Shown here: piece by piece, positions 9,646 through 18,050 of the stretch
Layout: each line of letters opens with the position of its first letter
Numbering within the stretch: position 1 is the stretch's first letter
From: an uncultured Aquimarina sp.
GTDB taxonomy: Bacteria; Bacteroidota; Bacteroidia; Flavobacteriales; Flavobacteriaceae
Assembly: GCA_947498935.1 (NCBI GenBank)
Contig: CANMMM010000018.1
Coordinates: forward strand, 1-64,000
Reading direction: 5' to 3'
DNA length: 64,000 nt
The notes under the pieces: model-generated
What the model was told of the DNA's origin: nothing
Databases searched by the model: none
What the model saw: the letters and a program-made list of their open reading frames with translations, nothing else
Translations under genes and position numbers: made by a program

Positions 9646-10791
9646 TTAATTACCGTTTATGATTTTACTTAAGTCAAACATTGGAGCATACATCGCTACC
9701 ATTATTAATCCTACTATAGATCCTATAATAATTATGATTAATGGTTCTAAAATAACTCCAATCATTTTTGTTTTATGTTCTACATCTTCATCGTACTCAT
9801 CTGCTAATCTAGAAAACATGGTATCTAACTCATTGATCTCTTCTGCTACTTCTACCATAGAGATTAGTTTATACTCATAGATCTTATGTTTTTTCATTGC
9901 AGCTGCGAATGATATTCCTCTAATAATGTCTTTTTTGATAGCATCAATTGACACTTCTATTGGATAGAAACCTATCATTTTTTGTACCATGTCTAATGAT
10001 TCTGTTAATGGTGTCTTAGATGTGAGTAATAAATCTAAAAATTGACAGTATCTGGCCAAATAAATGGTTTTGACTAGCTTCCCCAAAAAAGGTACTCTAA
10101 GTAGTATACTTGATTGATAGCTCCTAAAAGTTTTGTTTTTCTTATACAAACGATACACTAAGACTAAAGAAATTATTACCAAAACAAACCCTATAAAAAT
10201 GGTGGGGAATTTCTCTGATAATACTATTATATTTTTAGTTAACACTGGTAAATCGCCATCAAACTGTTTGAAAATAGAGGTGAACATAGGAACCACATAT
10301 GTAAGCATAAAATACAACACTCCTACTGTAAGTACTAATACAAATGCTGGATACGTAATTACTGAAATTATTTGCTTTTTTAATTTTATTTGGCGTTTGT
10401 AATATTTGTGAAGCTCCAATAAGACTGTATCTAATTTTTTTGTTTCTTCTCCTATTTTAATACTAAAGTATTCATATGGAGTAAACTTATCAGTTTCTTG
10501 TAATGCTTCATAAAAATTCTTTCCTTTTACAATCTTAGCTTTAATATTTAGAATAAGTTCTTTTAGATATTTCTTTTTTTGCTGAGCCGCTAAAATGTCT
10601 AAGGCTGTTTTAAAATCTACTCCTGCTCCTAATAATGTAGCTAAATCTTTATATAAAATTTCTTTTTCTTTAGCACCTACATTAGACGAAAAACTAAATT
10701 CTCTTTTCAAAAAGGTTGTATGCTCTTTTTGACTATTATCTAATTTATGTTTTGTTCCTTTATGAATTCTACTTACGTCTACTCCCATCAC
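9646..10791 (-). CDS. Inner-membrane platform protein (GspF/PilC)
   Basis: 381 residues with the duplicated T2SSF domain: first copy about 50-165 (LYKDLATLLGAGVDFKTALDIL, EYFSIKIGEE), second about 255-375 (LARYCQFLDLLLTSKTPLTESL, LISMVEVAEE). Three membrane segments (about 145-170, 195-215, 350-372) match the family. It is the polytopic rotor/platform on which GspE acts. The start overlaps the upstream pseudopilin gene by 4 bases (ATGA type). Confidence 0.93.
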   Translation of the reverse strand: MMGVDVSRIHKGTKHKLDNSQKEHTTFLKREFSFSSNVGAKEKEILYKDLATLLGAGVDFKTALDILAAQQKKKYLKELILNIKAKIVKGKNFYEALQETDKFTPYEYFSIKIGEETKKLDTVLLELHKYYKRQIKLKKQIISVITYPAFVLVLTVGVLYFMLTYVVPMFTSIFKQFDGDLPVLTKNIIVLSEKFPTIFIGFVLVIISLVLVYRLYKKNKTFRSYQSSILLRVPFLGKLVKTIYLARYCQFLDLLLTSKTPLTESLDMVQKMIGFYPIEVSIDAIKKDIIRGISFAAAMKKHKIYEYKLISMVEVAEEINELDTMFSRLADEYDEDVEHKTKMIGVILEPLIIIIIGSIVGLIMVAMYAPMFDLSKIINGN

Positions 10792-11252
10792 ATTTTCATT
10801 GTTACATTCATTGGATATTGCTTATATACAGTAAAGACTATCGGTTCTTTAAACAATGTAGTTTCTATCGCTAATTCTGTCACTAATTCTTCATTCGTCA
10901 CTTTACTTCTTTCTGTCTCATAAGTAATATTTTTTACATCCATTGTATCAGTCACAGTTTCTTGCTGTCTTATTAGATAGTTATCTAAAAAACGATATGT
11001 TACATACGAATTATCATAGAACACCACCTTACATTTTTTAAAAGAGTATACAATTTTGTCTGCCTTATAAAAATCTATTTTCATCTGAACATATCCTCTA
11101 GATATTCTATTTCTTTCTTCCATATCGTATCTATAATTTGTTACTTGGTATACAAATGATGAATATGCAAAATAAATCAACCCCATGATGATAGCCATTA
11201 TGGTTAGGTTTACTAACATTTCTAGTACTGTAAATGCACTTACCTTATTCAT
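10788..11252 (-). CDS. Minor pseudopilin, GspJ-like
   Basis: 154 residues. Leader MNKVSA is followed by FTVLEMLVNLTIMAIIMGLI, a class III signal with Phe1 and Glu5 and Ala at the cleavage site. The rest is a beta-rich head (YFAYSSFVYQVTNYR ... VTFRFLDNYLIRQQE-like) resembling GspJ. It would sit at the tip of the pseudopilus together with the two following proteins. Assignment to J rather than I or H is by size and order only. Confidence 0.7.
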   Translation of the reverse strand: MNKVSAFTVLEMLVNLTIMAIIMGLIYFAYSSFVYQVTNYRYDMEERNRISRGYVQMKIDFYKADKIVYSFKKCKVVFYDNSYVTYRFLDNYLIRQQETVTDTMDVKNITYETERSKVTNEELVTELAIETTLFKEPIVFTVYKQYPMNVTMKM

Positions 11253-11613
11253 TTTCTTTTTTCTGTAACAAATAGTTAAACACTATTGTATCTGATGTGG
11301 TTGTTGCTATATATTTTACTTTTTTTAGTCCTTTGGTATCTTGATACGCTTCAACTTTTTTTTCAATTGTATAATTTTCGAAATTGTATATCTCGTTATC
11401 AAAAGTTTGTTCTCGCTTCGTACTTGCAACTAATTCATCTACTTTAAATCTTATTTTATACGCTATAAAGGGGTCACTACTGTTTAATACTAATACATAT
11501 ACTCTAATAGCAATCAATAAGCAAGTAGCTATAATGGTAATAGCTATTACAGATTCTATCAAAGAATTTGCTTTTAAAAAATGTTTTTTATTGTATGTTT
11601 TTGATTTGCTCAA
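11245..11613 (-). CDS. Minor pseudopilin, GspI-like
   Basis: 122 residues. After the basic leader MSKSKTYNKKHFLKA comes NSLIESVIAITIIATCLLIAI, a prepilin helix with Glu at mature position 5. The remaining about 85 residues are a small soluble head, the size expected for GspI. The gene overlaps its upstream neighbour by 26 bases and its downstream neighbour by 8, showing tight translational coupling. Confidence 0.7.
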   Translation of the reverse strand: MSKSKTYNKKHFLKANSLIESVIAITIIATCLLIAIRVYVLVLNSSDPFIAYKIRFKVDELVASTKREQTFDNEIYNFENYTIEKKVEAYQDTKGLKKVKYIATTTSDTIVFNYLLQKKENE

Positions 11614-12817
11614 AACGACTATTATTGTTTGGGTTTATTACTAATGGAAGTCTCACAAAATTCTTTGGTAATTTATGTGCATTGATCGTTCCATTGAGTA
11701 TTAAATCTGCGTATTTTGAGCTTTGTGTTTGTGATTGAATTTTATGAGCGAATAATGTTCCAATTATTGTTCCCTTTAACTCCATAATTCCATTACAATA
11801 TACATCTCCATATACTACTGTTTCCTTTCCTACAGTAATATGATTGTTTTGCCTTTCTTGAAAAGATTGCCCATTCATTATCACTGCTCCATATATCTCT
11901 ACATTCTCTCCTATATTTATTTTTTTTTCTATTTCTTTCCTTGATTTATTAATAACTATTGATGAAGGATACATTAATGTTACATCTGATTCTACTTCTA
12001 CTTCTTGTTCTGCATATATTTGAACTGTGGCCTTTACCTCTTTTTCTATGATTACCTTAGGTGCTTTGATGATTACATCTTCTAAAGTAGCGGTACTACT
12101 AATAACAATTGTTTTCTCTGACAGGATGATCACATTTCCTTTTATCGTTTTATGTTGGATTACTGATGATTCATCTAAATACAATACTAATGTTGGTTTA
12201 TTAAAAGCATTAAATATTTCTCGATCGTTTTTATAGGTAGAAATATGTTTTTCGATAAATGACTCTGGCATCATTACATCGAGCGGTTTAATTTTAGGTA
12301 ATTCTTGACTAGAAACTGTTATATTTCCTTTTATTTTAGGATTATGTTCGTATTGATTTCCTAAAACATTTACTGCTTTATACCTTCTTTTGGGTAATCT
12401 TACATCTCCTATAATTGTTGTTGATCCTGCGATTTTTAATTCTTCGCCAAAATCACACATATATAAGGCCTTATTATTTCTTTCTACAGTTTCCCCTAGT
12501 AGATAACTTTTGTGTATTGTATCGTATTTAAAAAACGCTTTTCCCATCAATTTTTCATACATCCCCCAACGCTCTATTTTTAATTGACACTGTATCCCAT
12601 CATCAAACAGCTTAAAATCATTTGTGTCTGTTTCACTATTTTTTGAAGCTAACGCATAATTTATACATGAATCACATCTATCTATCAACTGTTCTTTTAC
12701 AGATTGTCGTGCATAAAATGTTTTATTAACCGTAAATATATATATGAGTATTCCAGTAAGAATAGATATCACTACACATATATATATTGCATACAATAAA
12801 GAACTAGCCTTTAGCAT
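11588..12817 (-). CDS. GspK-position protein with bactofilin-like beta-helix
   Basis: 409 residues. The start, MLKASSLLYAIYICVVISILTGILIYIF, looks like a prepilin helix but has no Glu at mature position 5 (Tyr instead), as in the tip pseudopilin GspK. Residues about 180-390 are not a GspK head: they show short hydrophobic repeats such as IVISSTATLEDVIIKAPKVI, NVEIYGAVIMNG, TVVYGDVYCNGIMELKGTIIG that match the right-handed beta-helix of bactofilins. It may cap the pseudopilus or anchor it in the envelope. The combination is unusual to me. Confidence 0.6.
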   Translation of the reverse strand: MLKASSLLYAIYICVVISILTGILIYIFTVNKTFYARQSVKEQLIDRCDSCINYALASKNSETDTNDFKLFDDGIQCQLKIERWGMYEKLMGKAFFKYDTIHKSYLLGETVERNNKALYMCDFGEELKIAGSTTIIGDVRLPKRRYKAVNVLGNQYEHNPKIKGNITVSSQELPKIKPLDVMMPESFIEKHISTYKNDREIFNAFNKPTLVLYLDESSVIQHKTIKGNVIILSEKTIVISSTATLEDVIIKAPKVIIEKEVKATVQIYAEQEVEVESDVTLMYPSSIVINKSRKEIEKKINIGENVEIYGAVIMNGQSFQERQNNHITVGKETVVYGDVYCNGIMELKGTIIGTLFAHKIQSQTQSSKYADLILNGTINAHKLPKNFVRLPLVINPNNNSRFEQIKNIQ

Positions 12818-12819
12818 TC

Positions 12820-13521
12820 TTATTTATTGTTTTCTGTATTTTTCTTCTTAATCTCTTTTCTCCTTTTTTTAAGTTTTCTTTTTTGTTTTTTAACTTCTCT
12901 TTCTTTTTTTATCGCTTCTTTTTCTTGTTCTGTTTTTTTTCTAAATTTTTCTTTCACGAACAATTTAATCGTGTGGATAAAACTTTTTAATGACTTTTTA
13001 GGCTTTTTATCTTTGGTCTCTTCCTTTTTCTTTATTTGCCCTGACTTATAATACAGGGTATCTCGTTCCTTATGAAATATCCATTTCCCTTGCTTCTTAT
13101 TATTTTTATACCTGCCCGTAATTGCTATAGTTCCTGATGCATCAAATTCTATATATTTACCGGATTTAATCCCATTATGCCAAGTAGTTATTTTTTTTAG
13201 TTTTCCATTTTGATACCATTCTTTCCATGTTTTGTTTTTTACACCATTTTTAAAACTCCCTGTCTCTGCTAAATCTTTGCTGATATATGTTTTTTGAAAT
13301 TTTCCATGTAAGATATGACCATCACTCCCTCCAAAGGACGTGTGCATTTTTCCAGCTTTGAACCAATGGTATTCTTTATCATTTTTATATGTTGATACCT
13401 TCTTTTTTTTGATATAAAAAGAATAATTGAAATCATCGTCAGATATTCTTTTTCTTACGATGTCTCCATCAGTAATAGGAGTTATTGAAAAGAATGCTAT
13501 GAGAGTAAGTAGTAATTTCAT
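12820..13521 (-). CDS. MORN-repeat secreted protein, first gene of secretion operon
   Basis: 233 residues. A signal peptide (about 1-19) is followed by three or four MORN_2-type repeats, for example GSFKNGVKNKTWKEWYQNGK and GRYKNNKKQGKWIFHKE (about residues 85-160). The last about 70 residues are extremely Lys/Arg-rich and likely disordered. MORN_2 proteins are common in Bacteroidetes and are of unclear function; here the protein opens the secretion operon, 2 bases from the next gene, so it is probably a periplasmic part or first cargo of the machine. Confidence 0.65.
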   Translation of the reverse strand: MKLLLTLIAFFSITPITDGDIVRKRISDDDFNYSFYIKKKKVSTYKNDKEYHWFKAGKMHTSFGGSDGHILHGKFQKTYISKDLAETGSFKNGVKNKTWKEWYQNGKLKKITTWHNGIKSGKYIEFDASGTIAITGRYKNNKKQGKWIFHKERDTLYYKSGQIKKKEETKDKKPKKSLKSFIHTIKLFVKEKFRKKTEQEKEAIKKEREVKKQKRKLKKRRKEIKKKNTENNK

Positions 13522-13545
13522 TTTGGGCTAAAAATTAAAAAAATG

Positions 13546-13552
13546 CAAAGTA
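13546..13552 (-). promoter_or_regulatory. Possible -7 box of the secretion operon
   Basis: Read on the minus strand the bases are TACTTTG, one base short of the Bacteroidetes TAnnTTTG consensus, about 25 bases upstream of the first start codon (13521). A TTTG-like -33 element at about 13577 is 24 bases away, longer than usual. Weak candidate. Confidence 0.25.
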
Positions 13553-13610
13553 ACTGCTTTATAATGAGAATTTAAACAAAAAACGTATCATTTTTAAATC
13601 CAATTACTTA

Positions 13611-13767
13611 AAGGTGATTTTAAACTTTTTATAATTTGCTATAAAACGATCTTTTGCACCAAAATTTTGCTTTTTTTTTCCGTAGCACTGCTATACAACA
13701 AAAAATTACTTCATTTGGTCACAAAATCTTCGATTTTCGCTGAAATCGAAAAAGTTTAAATCACTTC
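13611..13767 (+). repeat. Family B repeat, full copy 1
   Basis: About 157 bases with imperfect inverted ends (AAGGTGATTTTAAACTTTTT at left, complement of AAGTTTAAATCACTTC at right). Internal landmarks CGATCTTTTGCACC and GATTTTCGCTGAAATC are shared with copies at 27246, 55566 and 61608. It fills most of the gap between the secretion operon start and the pigment operon end. The remaining 13768-13983 is AT-rich with no gene that I can support. Confidence 0.8.
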
Positions 13768-13983
13768 ATTAAACATTTTACATAGATGTTATATATATTA
13801 ATGTCAAAAAGTGGTGTTTTGTTACCCCAAAAATTCGACTTTTTTTCAAAAAAATTGAACAATAGTTTTTGATCGGTTACATATTTAGGGAATTTTACTA
13901 CATCGCAACCTCTTACACGATATGCTTACCCTTCGGTGATGAGTATACTAATAATTTGATTTTTTTTCATCATACATGTATTT

Positions 13984-14071
13984 GCGTTAGGGATAGGAGC
14001 GGCATCCTTTTTTGGTTTTCTGAAAAACCAAAAAAGATACAGCGGATAGCCCGACCCTTGTGGTAACGCCC
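13984..14071 (+). repeat. Family A palindromic element, subtype A1
   Basis: Starts GCGTTAGGGATAGGAGCGG, ends CCCGACCC...GGTAACGCCC, so the outer ends GCGTTA/TAACGC pair. An internal perfect hairpin of 13 base pairs (CTTTTTTGGTTTT with AAAACCAAAAAAG) occupies the middle. The last base coincides with the stop codon of the adjacent 14071-14544 gene. It may act as a bidirectional terminator or REP-type element. Confidence 0.85.
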
Positions 14072-14544
14072 TAGTCATTAAACACCTCAGCACTGGCCAT
14101 AAAACCTTCTATCAAAGTTCGTAACTCGGTATCGGTTACTGAAGTGATATGCTGTAGTAAAAAGGTTTTGTCTTCTTCTATGTTTTTGCGATAGCCTAAT
14201 ACTCTAGGTACATTGACCTGAATACTGAGTCGAATGAGCCGTAATTCGATATTTGATGGGTCTTGCGCTATGGTTTGATCTACTATATTTTTGCCTTTTT
14301 TAAACAATGCTAATCGCTCTATTAAATTAAAACCTACAGAGGCTTTAAGTACTAATGCGCATCCGTAATACGCCATGAGCACATTGTCATTTTGGTACTC
14401 GCTTTGGGCTACTAATTCATGAAATTTTTGAATATTTTCCTTGGAGTCACTGGCATATGTGTAGGCTTCTCGTACTTCGGAAATTGTCGTAGTTTGATAG
14501 GACAGGGGCATTAAAAATGTAACTAGTAGGATCAGTGCTTTCAT
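14071..14544 (-). CDS. Conserved secreted protein of the pigment cluster
   Basis: 157 residues with a probable signal peptide (MKALILLVTFLMPLSYQ). The mature part is all-helical (for example YYGCALVLKASVGFNLIERLALFKKGK) and suggests a small TPR-like fold. I do not recognise a named family. It is the last gene on the pigment-cluster strand, 72 bases after the FabZ-like gene, and its stop codon abuts a family A repeat. A periplasmic role in pigment transport is possible but only inferred. Confidence 0.55.
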   Translation of the reverse strand: MKALILLVTFLMPLSYQTTTISEVREAYTYASDSKENIQKFHELVAQSEYQNDNVLMAYYGCALVLKASVGFNLIERLALFKKGKNIVDQTIAQDPSNIELRLIRLSIQVNVPRVLGYRKNIEEDKTFLLQHITSVTDTELRTLIEGFMASAEVFND

Positions 14545-14616
14545 GTTTTTATAATTTCATTTTCAGTATCTATAACGTACTACCTTATTGATTTCATGTA
14601 GTTTATTGCCCACCCC

Positions 14617-14982
14617 CTATTGTTTGGTATAGGTAACTGTTACTTTTAGTGCAGTTGTGTCTCCAAAACTGCTACTGCTTTTTACGATGATTTCGTCTGC
14701 TGTATATTTGTAGGTGTTTTGAATCACTAGATCTGGTGTTTTCTCAGGGTTGATTACGGCTAGAAACTTGACATTCGTCGCTTTTTTAAGTTGTAAGCTA
14801 CTTGCTTCTTTTTGTTCTGCTAATTCTTTAATGATCTGCAACATACAAACTCCTGGTGTTACTGGGTTAGAAGGAAAATGTCCTCTGAAAATCGCGTGCG
14901 CAGGATTGAGTCTAATCGTAGTATGCTGTGTATTGGCTTCTACTGTTTGGTCGGTGATCGTATAAAAGTCTTTTAGTAACAT
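14617..14982 (-). CDS. Hotdog-fold 3-hydroxyacyl-ACP dehydratase-like protein (FabZ/ApeP type)
   Basis: 121 residues. The FabZ signature is present as HAIFRGHFPSNPVTPGVCMLQ, with the catalytic His at residue 35. The residue aligned with the catalytic Glu of FabZ is Gln49, so the usual catalytic pair is incomplete. It would act in the aryl-polyene elongation cycle, dehydrating 3-hydroxyacyl-ACP, perhaps only as a heterodimer with the second hotdog protein at 21747, which keeps the Glu but lacks the His-Phe-Pro segment. The gene is 8 bases from the lipoprotein gene. Confidence 0.8.
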   Translation of the reverse strand: MLLKDFYTITDQTVEANTQHTTIRLNPAHAIFRGHFPSNPVTPGVCMLQIIKELAEQKEASSLQLKKATNVKFLAVINPEKTPDLVIQNTYKYTADEIIVKSSSSFGDTTALKVTVTYTKQ

Positions 14983-14989
14983 AGATGCT

Positions 14990-15616
14990 CTAAGGGGTTA
15001 ATGTGTTTAGCTCCATGCGTAATGGAAAATTGTGATGTGTGATCGTGATGCTATCTGATTTGGATGCTGCTATTTTATGAAATTGTATCTCCAATTTTTC
15101 TTTGCGCCGAGTTAGTTGCTTTATTGTATATAATACACCTGTCGGTTGCTTATAAAAATAGTAAGTATCCTGCTTATCTTTAGTAGCTTGTAGCACTTGA
15201 TCAGTATCGTTTGTATAGGTAGCGTGAGGTACTGTGATTTCTTCTGTGAGGAGTGAGAAGTCTTGTATCAGTGTCCGTAGAATAATTTTTTTATCTAAAG
15301 CTTCGAATATATAATGTACAGTGGTTCCTGTGGGGTGTATTTCTATATCGAATAATGTACTCCCAAACTGTGAGGTACAGAGTATCCTGTGGGTGCCTTG
15401 TCGTATTTTTTTGATCACTAAAATGCCACTCATCGTACGTTTGTTTACCAATATGTCCAATTTATACACATAGTCGATAGTAGGATCGGAAAAATAAGGG
15501 TTTTGTATCTCAGGTGCTGCTATGGTCTGTGGTGTAAAGCCCACTACAGGATTCACAGTAGTACAACTAAAAAGACATAGCATACTGCCGAGGATACTAA
15601 TGTACAAATACCGCAT
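14990..15616 (-). CDS. Pigment-cluster lipoprotein (LolB/DUF3261-like)
   Basis: 208 residues with a type II signal peptide; the lipobox is MLCLFSC with cysteine at residue 18. The mature part is beta-rich with alternating strands (MSGILVIKKI, GSTLFDIEIHPTGTTVHYIFE), as expected for a LolB-like half-barrel. It overlaps the LolA-like gene upstream by 20 bases. Aryl-polyene clusters usually carry such a LolA plus lipoprotein pair, thought to move the pigment to the outer membrane. Family name is tentative. Confidence 0.6.
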   Translation of the reverse strand: MRYLYISILGSMLCLFSCTTVNPVVGFTPQTIAAPEIQNPYFSDPTIDYVYKLDILVNKRTMSGILVIKKIRQGTHRILCTSQFGSTLFDIEIHPTGTTVHYIFEALDKKIILRTLIQDFSLLTEEITVPHATYTNDTDQVLQATKDKQDTYYFYKQPTGVLYTIKQLTRRKEKLEIQFHKIAASKSDSITITHHNFPLRMELNTLTP

Positions 15617-16223
15617 CTGGAATAGGTTGATTGATGGATTGGTTGGTAAATTCGATACGAGTATAGTCCTCTGAGGGTTCTATGAGTTGTACTTGGATGA
15701 CTTGGTAGTCTTGCCCCGATATAGTGAGTATCACTTGCTTAAATAGCTGTTGCACTACAGGGTCTTGGGGCAGTAATTTGACTATATAATTGGTAGTATG
15801 TTTATAAAAACTGGTTTTAAATGCTGCGTCGTCTAGCATATGCCCGTTAACACTCTGTACGATTAAATCATTGAGTCGTTTAAAAATTTTATTACTACTG
15901 AGCTGGATGTTACTTTTCTTTCCTGCATCATTGATGTAGAGTTTTTTGTCTTTAAATATCACACTGTATTCATAGGGTGCTGTGTACGACCATTTGATGG
16001 TGTTTGGTGCTTTAAAATACAATGTTCCGCTGCTTTTTATATCATTGGTTAAAAAAGCAATATGCTTGTGCTGTATAAAGCTATTGACAATGGTTTTGGA
16101 CTGGGCTGCTTGTTTTCTAACTTGTTCCTTTAGCGCAGTAATCTCTGACGGAGCAAGGGCTGTTTCTTGAGTAAATCCATATGCTGTGATAAGGATACAT
16201 AGTATTTTGATAAGCTTATGCAT
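15597..16223 (-). CDS. LolA-like outer-membrane carrier protein
   Basis: 208 residues with a signal peptide (cleavage about residue 18). The LolA pattern is clear: SFIQHKHIAFLTNDIKSSGT, LYFKAPNTIKWSY and DKKLYINDAGKK (residues about 45-105). LolA carries lipids across the periplasm; the pigment-cluster paralogue probably carries the aryl-polyene lipid. It overlaps the deacetylase gene upstream by 8 bases and the lipoprotein gene downstream by 20. Confidence 0.8.
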   Translation of the reverse strand: MHKLIKILCILITAYGFTQETALAPSEITALKEQVRKQAAQSKTIVNSFIQHKHIAFLTNDIKSSGTLYFKAPNTIKWSYTAPYEYSVIFKDKKLYINDAGKKSNIQLSSNKIFKRLNDLIVQSVNGHMLDDAAFKTSFYKHTTNYIVKLLPQDPVVQQLFKQVILTISGQDYQVIQVQLIEPSEDYTRIEFTNQSINQPIPDAVFVH

Positions 16224-16989
16224 AGGCTGGTATTGAAAAAAGTTGATCTACGGTCACTGTCTCGTAGTGATTCTCTTGCAAAAATAGCAACAATTGTTCC
16301 AAGACTGTAGCTGTAATTGGTTTTGTATCATGGAGGAGTATGACGTCTCCTGATTGCAGGTGTTTGGTGATCTTTTTCGTGATTAGTGTGGCCGAAGGAA
16401 TAACGGTATCAAAAGAGCGTCGATTCCAGCCAATAACGCTATGTCCTGTGTGCTGAATGGCTCGTGCAATCGTAGGATTCGTAACTCCATAAGGAGGCCT
16501 GAATAATAAAGGGGATTGCCCTGTGATTTGCTGAATGAGTTGGTCTGTTTGTTTGATTTCATTGGCAAAACTACTTGCACTATACAGACTAATCACTGTG
16601 CTATGTGTATAAGTATGATTGCCTATTACATGACCTTCTGCTAGGGTTCTTTGAAGGACTAATGGGTGCTCTTTGATTTGTTTTCCGATACAGAAGAAAC
16701 TGGCTTTTGCTTGGTATCGCTGCAGTAGATCTAAAATAACTGTTGTATTCTCGTGAGGGCCATCATCGAAGGTAATGGCTACTTGTTTGGTAGTTTTGGA
16801 AGGTTGGGCATGGTATCCTTTTATAAAATAATTGGCTTTGATGGTCAGCACACCATAGGTGGTCATTACCAACCAACTACCTATTACGCACCAAAATACC
16901 CACCAACCACAAAGATGATAGTGAATGGCTACTAGGATGCATACACTGATCAAAAGGTGCGATATGGTACTAGACTTATGCGTGAACAT
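16216..16989 (-). CDS. Polysaccharide deacetylase (NodB family) of the pigment cluster
   Basis: 257 residues. Two N-terminal membrane segments (about 10-50) are followed by a NodB domain: TFDDGPHENT with Asp75-Asp76, the metal-binding HTYTHS (His125, His129), the RPPYG motif and GDVILLHDTK. All catalytic and zinc motifs are intact. Such deacetylases occur in flexirubin clusters of Bacteroidetes; their substrate there is unknown. The gene overlaps the KS-like gene upstream by 14 bases, within the same operon. Confidence 0.85.
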   Translation of the reverse strand: MFTHKSSTISHLLISVCILVAIHYHLCGWWVFWCVIGSWLVMTTYGVLTIKANYFIKGYHAQPSKTTKQVAITFDDGPHENTTVILDLLQRYQAKASFFCIGKQIKEHPLVLQRTLAEGHVIGNHTYTHSTVISLYSASSFANEIKQTDQLIQQITGQSPLLFRPPYGVTNPTIARAIQHTGHSVIGWNRRSFDTVIPSATLITKKITKHLQSGDVILLHDTKPITATVLEQLLLFLQENHYETVTVDQLFSIPAYA

Positions 16990-18049
16990 GCTGCATCAGC
17001 ACAATGCTGTGGTTTTTTCCTTGGTATTGATTGTACAAGAGTATGTTTTTATACTGCGATGCTGTAACGGCATTGACTTTGGTGACTGGTGGTACTTGTT
17101 GCTTTTGTAAAATCTTGCTACTTAACCAAAATCCAACACTAGAGGCTACTAAATAGTCTCCTGTGAGATGCTTATAACATAGTTGTTCTGTATGCTGAAA
17201 CAGGGCCTGCTGTATATCATGGTAATAATAATCGTAGTTACTATCGCCGTTGTTTCCTAAGATGACTGCGTCTATATCACTCGGTGTCATGCCTTCTGCG
17301 ATTAAAAACGCATTTATTTTTTCTTGTATGGTGGATGAACTGGCGCTACTGATGATTTCTACGGCTTTGATACTAGCGATACTATTGGGTGTTTTTTCTG
17401 CGCTAAGCACTATACATGTAGCTCCTTCACTGGCTACAGTGCCTTGTGTGGTACTGTCTAGCAACTGTACTACGTTTATGTGCTCTTCTGTTTTGAGTTG
17501 TCCGTCTAACTGGTGTAATAGGGTAGAATTTTTAGGAATCTCATCAATCCCTCCTACTAGTATCTGTTTTTCTGGTGTTTCAGAAAGCATTAATTGTGCA
17601 TCCATGACAGCTACCTCAAATGATACGGCCTCTTGTACATAGGTTACATTATAGCCTTTGCATCCTAATGTTAGTGCTATCTGCCCTCCTACGGTATTGT
17701 GCGTAGATTGTATGAATAAGGTAGGGGTTAGAAATTGCTCATCGTCATTGAGTATTTTTTCTAAGAATTTTTCGGAATCTTGTTTGCATCCCATCCCTGT
17801 ACCTGTGATGATGGCATCGGGCATGTCTAGCGATGCCATCTCTAATGCCATTTTAGCTGTCGTAACTCCCATTTTTACTGCTTTGGACATGCGTCGCATT
17901 GCGGCAGGTTTGATATAGGATTTATAGTCTGGATCGTATGCTTTAAAAATAGGGGTTGTGTGTTCGATGATTTCTTCTAAGAAGTGATCGGGGTCGGTGG
18001 TCGGCTGTGCGGATAGTGTAGCAATCCCATTGATATAACAATTGCGCAT
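16976..18049 (-). CDS. Ketosynthase-like protein without active-site cysteine (chain-length-factor type)
   Basis: 357 residues with a thiolase-fold ketosynthase N-terminal half (AIITGTGMGCKQDSEKFL, QSTHNTVGGQIALTLG), but at the position of TACSS it has VQEAVSFEVA, so the nucleophilic cysteine is missing, and the AHGTAT motif is replaced by ILGNNGDSN. It probably serves as a non-catalytic partner of a complete ketosynthase, as chain-length factors do. The complete ketosynthase at 18051 ends one base upstream, making that protein the likely partner. Confidence 0.75.
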   Translation of the reverse strand: MRNCYINGIATLSAQPTTDPDHFLEEIIEHTTPIFKAYDPDYKSYIKPAAMRRMSKAVKMGVTTAKMALEMASLDMPDAIITGTGMGCKQDSEKFLEKILNDDEQFLTPTLFIQSTHNTVGGQIALTLGCKGYNVTYVQEAVSFEVAVMDAQLMLSETPEKQILVGGIDEIPKNSTLLHQLDGQLKTEEHINVVQLLDSTTQGTVASEGATCIVLSAEKTPNSIASIKAVEIISSASSSTIQEKINAFLIAEGMTPSDIDAVILGNNGDSNYDYYYHDIQQALFQHTEQLCYKHLTGDYLVASSVGFWLSSKILQKQQVPPVTKVNAVTASQYKNILLYNQYQGKNHSIVLMQHVHA

Positions 18050-18050
18050 A

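Noticed and set aside
13869..14066. Plus-strand frame of 65 codons across the family A element
   Set aside because: Its second half is the palindromic element and the first half has no coding character; the same type of frame appears at other copies.
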